Both the position numbers and the translations under genes were made by a program. A stretch of DNA of 64,000 bases from Zobellella iuensis (lineage in GTDB: Bacteria; Pseudomonadota; Gammaproteobacteria; Enterobacterales; Aeromonadaceae), in NCBI RefSeq assembly GCF_016746085.1, contig NZ_JAERTZ010000019.1, forward strand, positions 1-64,000. Reading direction: 5' to 3'. Below, one piece after another: positions 58,593 through 64,000 of this stretch. Each line of letters opens with the position of its first letter. Position 1 is the stretch's first letter. The notes under the pieces are model-generated. The model was not told where the DNA came from. It did not search any database and saw only the letters and a list, made by a program, of their open reading frames with translations.

Positions 58593-59830
58593 TATCTCCT
58601 GATTCCATACCTAGCGATAAGACGGTGTAGCGAGGCTCTAGAAATACACAGTAATTCTGCAGCCCTGCCAGTACTGCCTGAAACAAGGTCGAGCACTCTC
58701 TCTATGGCAAGGGCATCGGCTTCTTCTCTTGCCTTTCGTAAGCTCAAGTTATGATGGTTGACAACCAGGCTTCCTTCCAGTCCCATAAGGCCGGCGCTTA
58801 GATAATCCGTATTGCAGTTGGATACGCCCTTCTTGATCCGTTCCACCAGCTCGGAAATGTTGCCTGGCCAAGAGTGCTTGTCTATGACACTTTCTGCTTC
58901 GTTGGTAAATCCTAGAATATATTTACCGTGCGTTCGGCTGATTTTGTATAGATAATGTTTTGCCAATACGGTTTTGTCCTGACCCCTTTCTCTCAAAGGA
59001 GGGATTTTTATCCAGCTTTTTCTTAGAAGAATGGAGAACTCAGGGGTGAAGTGATAACTCCCATCCAATGAGTCCGGATCCAGGTTACAGCTGAAAATAA
59101 GTTTAAGATTGTCTATGTTGTTGTCTTTAGTGATGTGTTTCTGTAGTCTCTCAGATATGAAATCTATGTTTTTCAGGTACAAGCATGTTGGCTTTGAACG
59201 GCTATTGGATACTGCGGCGTCGAAATGAGAGATGCAGTTGTCCTGGTCGGTTTGGGATATGTCTATCTCCAGGAACTGGAACCCTTTTATTTCTGAGAAA
59301 CATCTGGCCAAGAGACTTTTTCCTGTTCCTGCCTCTCCCGACAAGGTCAGGCTGTCACCCTGATGGTTTTGAAGGTAAATTAAGATATTTTGGAACTCTT
59401 CATGATGTCCTATTACGTTGAATTTCTTGAATGACAAGCTCAGGTTGTGTCTAATCTTGGACATGCCATAGGCTCGCCCTATGGTAATGGACAATAGCTC
59501 TTCCAATACAGGAGCAGTGTGATAATCATAGCAATGCATGGCAACGAAGAGTTGCCATGCAGGTTGTAATAACTGACCTTGGGATACTATAGCTACCCAA
59601 AATACGCCTTGATAATTGTCCAGCCAGCGTTTCAGCTTGGTGCCTGGGGTTTTTAAATTCCTGCAATCTATGATGCCAACCAAGGTTCCCGAACCATTCA
59701 GATACAAACCGGCCGTTTCCAAGTTGCTATGCCGCACAATAAGCCAATCTGGATGTTGATTGTTCCATATCCGTAGACCCGAAGACTCAGGAGAGAGCTG
59801 AAGCACCAAGACTTCCCTTTCCGAGGCCAT
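58592..59830 (-). CDS. VpsR-like AAA+ regulator lacking sigma-54 hallmarks
   Basis: 412 residues from ATG 59830 (MASEREVLVLQLS), preceded by GGAGG; the frame extends 14 codons upstream without a site. N-terminal region (to about 125) carries DYHTAPVLEELLSITIGRAYGMSKI, the end of the VpsR-type receiver-like domain. Then a AAA+ domain with Walker A SGEAGTGKSLLARCF. The GAFTGA loop needed to engage sigma-54 is absent, and the Walker B reads CLYLKNID instead of hLFLDEI. A Fis-type helix-turn-helix ends the protein (GRAAELLCISRASLHRLIARYG). VpsR of Vibrio cholerae activates biofilm genes with c-di-GMP and sigma-70; this protein may do the same (inference). Confidence 0.82.
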   Translation of the reverse strand: MASEREVLVLQLSPESSGLRIWNNQHPDWLIVRHSNLETAGLYLNGSGTLVGIIDCRNLKTPGTKLKRWLDNYQGVFWVAIVSQGQLLQPAWQLFVAMHCYDYHTAPVLEELLSITIGRAYGMSKIRHNLSLSFKKFNVIGHHEEFQNILIYLQNHQGDSLTLSGEAGTGKSLLARCFSEIKGFQFLEIDISQTDQDNCISHFDAAVSNSRSKPTCLYLKNIDFISERLQKHITKDNNIDNLKLIFSCNLDPDSLDGSYHFTPEFSILLRKSWIKIPPLRERGQDKTVLAKHYLYKISRTHGKYILGFTNEAESVIDKHSWPGNISELVERIKKGVSNCNTDYLSAGLMGLEGSLVVNHHNLSLRKAREEADALAIERVLDLVSGSTGRAAELLCISRASLHRLIARYGIRR

Positions 59831-60149
59831 TCCGTACCTCCATGTACACATCATCCAAATGATGCCTATCACTATAGAACAGAATGTGGTAGTGGTAGGG
59901 AAATTACAAGAATTTGAGGTTATGTGATTGAAAGGTAAGTAAAAATAGTAGAGCTAATAAACTATGAAGGCTGTTGTCATCTTACTCATGAGCGCACCAT
60001 CAGGCCTTGGAAAAGAGCGTTTTTTTAAATTGAGAACAGATGCTGGCCGAATAATTGTTTCAGAGTTGGGGCGGCCAGATGGGGTATTGCGGGTCGACCT
60101 GGGCCCGCTAATTACCGCCCCTACCGGTTGTTATGAGTCTCGTTTGAGG

Positions 60150-60220
60150 TTATCTATTGATGTGCAGGCGGTATTTCTGCAACTTGCGCACCACGCTCGG
60201 CTGGCTGATGGCCAGCCGTT
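60150..60220 (-). pseudogene. C-terminal remnant of a lost Fis-type regulator
   Basis: In the reverse frame the last residues read AERLAISQPSVVRKLQKYRL, a typical Fis/TyrR-type helix-turn-helix end, closing with TAA at 60150-60152. Everything before that helix is missing: upstream (rightward) the sequence becomes the aldehyde dehydrogenase in the other strand. It is the retained tail of a regulator cut by a deletion. Confidence 0.75.
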
Positions 60221-61490
60221 CGGCGCCGGGCGGGCGCCTTATTTGGAAGCGATGGCCGACGGCCTGGCCCGCCGGCGGCAGGAACTGGCGCACTTGTCCA
60301 GCCGCAACAACGGCAAGCCCCTGGCCGAGGCCCTGCTCGATCTGGACGACGCCATCGCCTGCTACCGCTACTACGCCGGCCAGGCGCGGGCGCTGGACCA
60401 ACGGCAGGGGCAGGAAGTGGCCCTAGCCCAGCCCGGGCTGCAGGCCCTGGGCTACCTGGATCCGGTGGGGGTGGTGGCGCTGATCACCCCCTGGAACTTC
60501 CCGCTGGTGACCAGCGCCTGGAAGCTGGCGCCGGCGCTGGCGGCGGGCTGCGCCGTGGTGTTCAAACCCTCGGAGGTGACACCGCTGCCGGAGCTGGCCC
60601 TGGCCGAGCTCGCCCTCAAGGCGGGGCTGCCCGCCGGGGTGTTCAACCTGGTGCTGGGCGACGGCGAGGGCGAGGGCGTGGGGGCGGCGCTCTCCTCCCA
60701 TCCGGACATCGACAAGGTGTCCTTCACCGGCAGCAACCGGGTGGGGGAGGCGATCATGGCCGCCGCCGCCCCGGCCAGCCGGGCGGTGGCCCTGGAGCTG
60801 GGCGGCAAGTCGCCGATTCTGGTGCTGGAGGACGCCGACCCGGAGCAGGCCGCCGAGCTGGTGATGGCGGGCATCTACTTCAACGCCGGCCAGATCTGCT
60901 CGGCCACGTCCCGCCTGCTGGTGCACCGCGCCCTGGCGGAGCCCCTGTACCGGGCCCTGGCCGGGCGCATCGACGCCCTGCGGCTGGGGGATCCCCTGGC
61001 CGAGGGCACCGCCATGGGGCCGCTGGCCAGTGCCCGCCAGCGCCGGGTGGTGCTGGACTACCTGGCCGTGGCCGAGGCGGAGGGTCTGGCGGTGGTGCGC
61101 GACGGTCGCCACCGCGCCCTGCCGGCACGCGGTTTCTTCCTGGCTCCGGTGTTGTTTCGGGACGTGCCCGCCGCCAGCCGGCTGTGGCGGGAAGAGATTT
61201 TCGGCCCCGTGCTCTGCGGCCGCAGCTTCGACGACGAGGAGGAGGCGGTGCGCCTGGCCAACGACAGCGACTTCGGCCTGGCGGCGACGGTGGTGAGCGG
61301 GGATCCGGAGCGGGCCCGGCGGCTGGGTCGCCGGCTGCGGGCCGGCACCATCTGGTACAACAGCGTCCAGGTGGTGCCGTGCGAAACCAGCTGGGGCGGC
61401 TTCAAACGCAGCGGCATCGGCCGCGAGCTGGGCCCCTGGGGGCTGAACGCCTTCCTCGAGGTCAAGCACCTGTTGGGCCCGGCGGACTGA
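60220..61490 (+). pseudogene. 5'-truncated betaine/other aldehyde dehydrogenase
   Basis: From about 60220 the frame is a clear aldehyde dehydrogenase: RNNGKPLAEAL, PWNFPLVTSAWKLAPALAAG, FTGSNRVGEAI, catalytic Glu in ELGGKSPILVLEDAD and catalytic Cys in FNAGQICSATSRLL, SWGGFKRSGIGRELG near the end. It lacks the first 50 or so residues of the family. An open frame continues left to 59964, but those codons are out of family and overlap the regulator remnant. Best relatives by look are betaine-aldehyde-type dehydrogenases. Probably non-functional because of the missing N-terminal strand and original promoter. Confidence 0.85.
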
Positions 61491-61570
61491 ACAAAGCAAC
61501 TGATGACAAAGCTCATCACCTGTTTTTCGCCAGGGACTTCCCTTTATCACCGCTGTTTAATAGTGGTCAT

Positions 61571-61627
61571 CTCCGCGAAGGCGGAGATCCATGAAATATT
61601 GCACTGGACTCCCGCCTTCGCGGGAGT
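61571..61627. repeat. REP-like double hairpin
   Basis: CTCCGCGAAGGCGGAG (61571-61586) and ACTCCCGCCTTCGCGGGAGT (61608-61627) are two perfect hairpins in opposite sense around 21 bases. Tandem hairpins with this CCCGC/GCGGG wording are a common dispersed repeat type in proteobacteria. It fills most of the gap after the aldehyde dehydrogenase. Confidence 0.75.
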
Positions 61628-61717
61628 GACCGCAGAGTCACTCAATGGTTTGCCAACTGTCTGAACGGCCGGCTTGGCGGCCTCTGTCGCGAAGCCGTCG
61701 GGGTACCTGTGCAAGCA

Positions 61718-62368
61718 TTAGAAATGGCCGTAAACGGCGCTTCCCGTCACCAGCAGGGCGGCGAGCTTCTCCAGCGCATGCCGATACTGGCTTTCCTCGG
61801 CGATCGACATCAAGGACAGGCGGATCGCGTTGTCCGACCGGGGTCCGACCCGGAAAAAGGAGGCACTGCTGACCAGCATGTTTTGCTCTCGTGCCGCCAG
61901 GGCCAGGCTGTCGGCCTGCCAGCTATCGGGCAGCTGCAGCCAGAGGTGATAGCTGGTGGGCTGGCGGCTCATGTGGCAACCCTGCAGGATGCTTCCGGCG
62001 ATCCTCTGCTGGCGGCGGGCGATATCCTGTTGCGCCTTGGCCATCTGGTAGGCATCGCCGGAACGGATCAGGCCACTGGCTACCTCGAACATCAGGGGTG
62101 GGGGTAACCAGACCGTGGCGCGGATAAAGGCGGCCAGGTGCCCTGCCTGGGAGGCGGGCGCCCTGATAAAGGCGCAACGGAGGCCCGGACTGATGGCCTT
62201 GGACAGGCCACTGATATGAAATCCCAGCTGCGGCACCCGGTTGGTGATGGCTTCCATCCGGTTTTCGTTAAGGAAGCCGTAGATATCGTCTTCCACCAGC
62301 CACAGCCGGAACCGCTCGATGACGGTTGCCAGCGACGTCCTGCGCCGTTCGGACATGATGGCGCCGGT
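61718..62368 (-). pseudogene. C-terminal half of a MocR-type (GntR/aminotransferase-like) regulator
   Basis: About 216 residues of a PLP-binding aminotransferase-like domain: TGAIMSERRR start, LWLVEDDIYGFL, the PLP lysine in HISGLSKAISPGLRCAFIRA, and the C-terminal RPTSYHLWLQLP and FRVGPRSDNAIRLSL. The DNA-binding domain and the first half of the large domain are missing; the frame breaks at about 62368 where repeat-like sequence begins. It cannot act as a full regulator. Confidence 0.85.
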
Positions 62369-62374
62369 CGATAA

Positions 62375-62615
62375 CCTCTATGCCGGACTGCAGAAAAATG
62401 GACTGGGCCGGATGGATACGTCTGCCGTGATCGTCGGCGTTAAGGGTAACCCGGCGTAGCCGATGTCTTCGGCACCCCATCGCCGCGGTTTCAGCCGCGG
62501 ACACCACACCCACGCAGGTTCCACCGGCATTTGTAGGGTCCACTTATCAGTGGACCATCTCACCGACGGGGCCGTGTTCGACCGGCTGAAGTCGCCCCTG
62601 CGATGACCGCCTGAT
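62375..62615. repeat. Repeat-like segment between the two MocR genes
   Basis: It contains a perfect hairpin GGTCCACT-TATC-AGTGGACC (62537-62556) and CCGCGG-TTTCAG-CCGCGG (62483-62500), and open frames of spurious look in several phases. Its right end lies inside the 3' end of the right-hand MocR gene; its left end coincides with the break in the other. This suggests an inserted or dispersed element; repeat copies elsewhere in the genome were not checked. Confidence 0.5.
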
Positions 62616-64000
62616 GTGCGCAGGCACAGAGGATCTTCAGGTTGAGCTTCATGCCGGGAGACAGTGCCGAGCCCAGGCACAAGCGTACGGTCGTATTCTG
62701 CCTGTCATCGGGAAAGAAAATACCGCTGCCGGCGATATGGCACCCCTGCTGTTCCGCCAGGGATGCCAGGGCGGACATATCCGTGTTGGCTGGCAGCACC
62801 ACCCAGTGGATGAAACCGCCCGCGGGCGGGATATAGCTGGATCCTTCCGGAAACTCCGTGCGTACCAGAATATCGAGATAATCCCTTACCGCGGCGAGCT
62901 TGTCCTGCAACCTTGCGCCGTGCCGTTCCAGATAGCCGCGCTCCAGAAAGACGTTCAGAACCTGTTGGGCAAGGCTGGAAACCGACAGATTGCGCGCGAA
63001 CATCTGTGCGAGGATGGCGTCCCGGTAGTCTCCCGGCACACACCAGCCGACCCGGTAGCCGGGAGCTATGGTTTTGGAAAAGGAGGAGCAATAGAGGGTC
63101 CGGGAGCCTGCCGCCAGGCTTTTTAGGGCGCGTGGACGTGTCTTCCCCGGTGTCAGGTCGAAGAAAATATCATCCTCGATAATGGGAATGCCGGCGGTAT
63201 GGGCCAGCCGGGACAGGCGGGCACGGGCGTCGTCTGGCATGATAAAGCCCTGCGGGTTCTGCAGGGTGGGGTTGAGGTAGATGGCCGTAATCTGTTGGTG
63301 CTTCAGCGCCTCTTCCAGATGATCTACATCCATGCCGGTACGAGGATGGGTACGGATCGGTAGGGCGCGCATGCCGAGCCGCTCGATGATTTGCAACATG
63401 CCGTAGTAGGTCGGCATTTCGATGGCGACCACGCCACCTTGGGGCGCCACGGCTTCCAGGGCCAGCTCCAGGCCGATGGTATCGCCGGAGGTGATCAGAA
63501 TGTCATCTGGTCCGCAGACCACGCCGCGGGTGAGCATGAGCGCGGCGAGCCGCCGCCGCAGATCCGGCAGGCCCGGGGGCGGTATGAAACCGGTGAGTAG
63601 GCTGTCATACCGGTCGGCTACGGCGGAAAGGCACTTTTTCAACAGGGTATGGGGGATCAGATCATCATGCAGGACCGCGGAACTCAGGGAGGCGGACTTG
63701 AGCCTCCCGGCGCGCGAGAGCATGGCCACGACGGCGTGATTGACATTGACCGCAACACTGGCAAAACCCGTTTCATCTGCTGGTACGGCCTGGGTTTTGG
63801 CGGCGACAAAGTAGCCGGTTCTGGGCTCGGCACGGATATAGCAGCTGGATTCCAGATCCCCCAGCGCACGCTGTACCGTGGTTACACTGGTATCGAACAT
63901 CCGGGAAAGTGCGCGAATGGACGGCAACTTCATTGTTTCCGGCCATTCGCCACTATTTATTTGGCGAACGATCCAGTGCCTTATCGTTTTCCAGCGGGGT
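62560..64000 (-). CDS. MocR-type (GntR-HTH plus aminotransferase-like) regulator, 5' end outside window
   Basis: Reads from beyond 64000 to 62560. The frame is open to the window edge (WKTIRHWIVRQINSGEWPET precedes the first ATG at 63933), so that ATG is internal. GntR-type winged helix with KLPSIRALSRMFDTSVTTVQ, then a class-I aminotransferase-like domain: NPTLQNPQGFIMPDD, IIEDDIFFDL, and the PLP lysine in CSSFSKTIAPGYRVGW. The final residues AVIAGATSAGRTRPRR come from the repeat-like segment and probably replace the original end. Target unknown. Confidence 0.88.
   Translation of the reverse strand, partial: PRWKTIRHWIVRQINSGEWPETMKLPSIRALSRMFDTSVTTVQRALGDLESSCYIRAEPRTGYFVAAKTQAVPADETGFASVAVNVNHAVVAMLSRAGRLKSASLSSAVLHDDLIPHTLLKKCLSAVADRYDSLLTGFIPPPGLPDLRRRLAALMLTRGVVCGPDDILITSGDTIGLELALEAVAPQGGVVAIEMPTYYGMLQIIERLGMRALPIRTHPRTGMDVDHLEEALKHQQITAIYLNPTLQNPQGFIMPDDARARLSRLAHTAGIPIIEDDIFFDLTPGKTRPRALKSLAAGSRTLYCSSFSKTIAPGYRVGWCVPGDYRDAILAQMFARNLSVSSLAQQVLNVFLERGYLERHGARLQDKLAAVRDYLDILVRTEFPEGSSYIPPAGGFIHWVVLPANTDMSALASLAEQQGCHIAGSGIFFPDDRQNTTVRLCLGSALSPGMKLNLKILCACAHQAVIAGATSAGRTRPRR

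Noticed and set aside
62268-62543. Small frames in the repeat-like segment between MocR genes
   Set aside because: They read through hairpins and the MocR fragment in unrelated phases. No ribosome binding site and no domain.

Overview
The window suggests a GC-rich marine gammaproteobacterium of the Aeromonadales type (Oceanimonas/Zobellella-like; inferred from gene content and order, not proven). The housekeeping proteins resemble E. coli orthologues at nearly full length, while the accessory half carries TRAP transport, DmdB-like acyl-CoA ligase, M20 amidohydrolase and other small-molecule catabolism typical of coastal heterotrophs. Region 1 (1-29.5 kb) is conserved core: the 3' part of a 5S rRNA, ubiE-ubiJ-ubiB-tatA-tatB-tatC-tatD-hemB reading right, gppA and rhlB reading left, then trxA, rho, ubiD-fre, ubiK, the divergent ilvY/ilvC pair, the tcdA/csdE/csdA sulfur-transfer group, rep, a cytochrome c5, a MarR regulator, a glutathione transferase, an EamA exporter and sbcD-sbcC. 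Six of these genes (ubiE, ubiJ, ubiB, ubiD, fre, ubiK) serve or are linked to ubiquinone biosynthesis. Region 2 (29.5-52.6 kb) is accessory metabolism. A left-reading operon encodes a TRAP transporter plus a class-I glutaminase-like hydrolase, a DadA-like oxidase and a RidA-like deaminase, facing a divergent XRE-type regulator that begins behind an 8-codon leader ORF. Next come a DUF3360-like permease, a LysR regulator divergent from a DUF3311/sodium-solute symporter/M20 amidohydrolase operon, a second permease, a DmdB-like acyl-CoA ligase divergent from a PAS histidine kinase/FixJ-type regulator pair, a small tautomerase, an MFS protein with its LysR regulator, and a chemoreceptor. Region 3 (54.1-59.9 kb) is visibly AT-richer than its surroundings and is the most interesting part. 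Four consecutive Sec-signal proteins are encoded there: a Gly-rich 283-residue protein, a 103-residue protein sharing its C-terminal motif, a stand-alone C39-type cysteine peptidase, and a 150-residue protein. The 103- and 150-residue proteins both carry a leader-like LSxxRG motif just after the signal peptide. Facing them is an operon of a VpsR-like regulator lacking sigma-54 hallmarks and an outer-membrane beta-barrel protein. Together this looks like a Fap-like secreted-fibre (functional amyloid or biofilm matrix) locus in an uncommon compact form. Region 4 (60-64 kb) is a decay zone: a fused deletion scar joining the last codons of a lost regulator to a 5'-truncated aldehyde dehydrogenase, a REP-like double hairpin, the C-terminal half of a broken MocR regulator, a repeat-like segment that supplies the last residues of a second MocR regulator, and that second regulator running off the window end.
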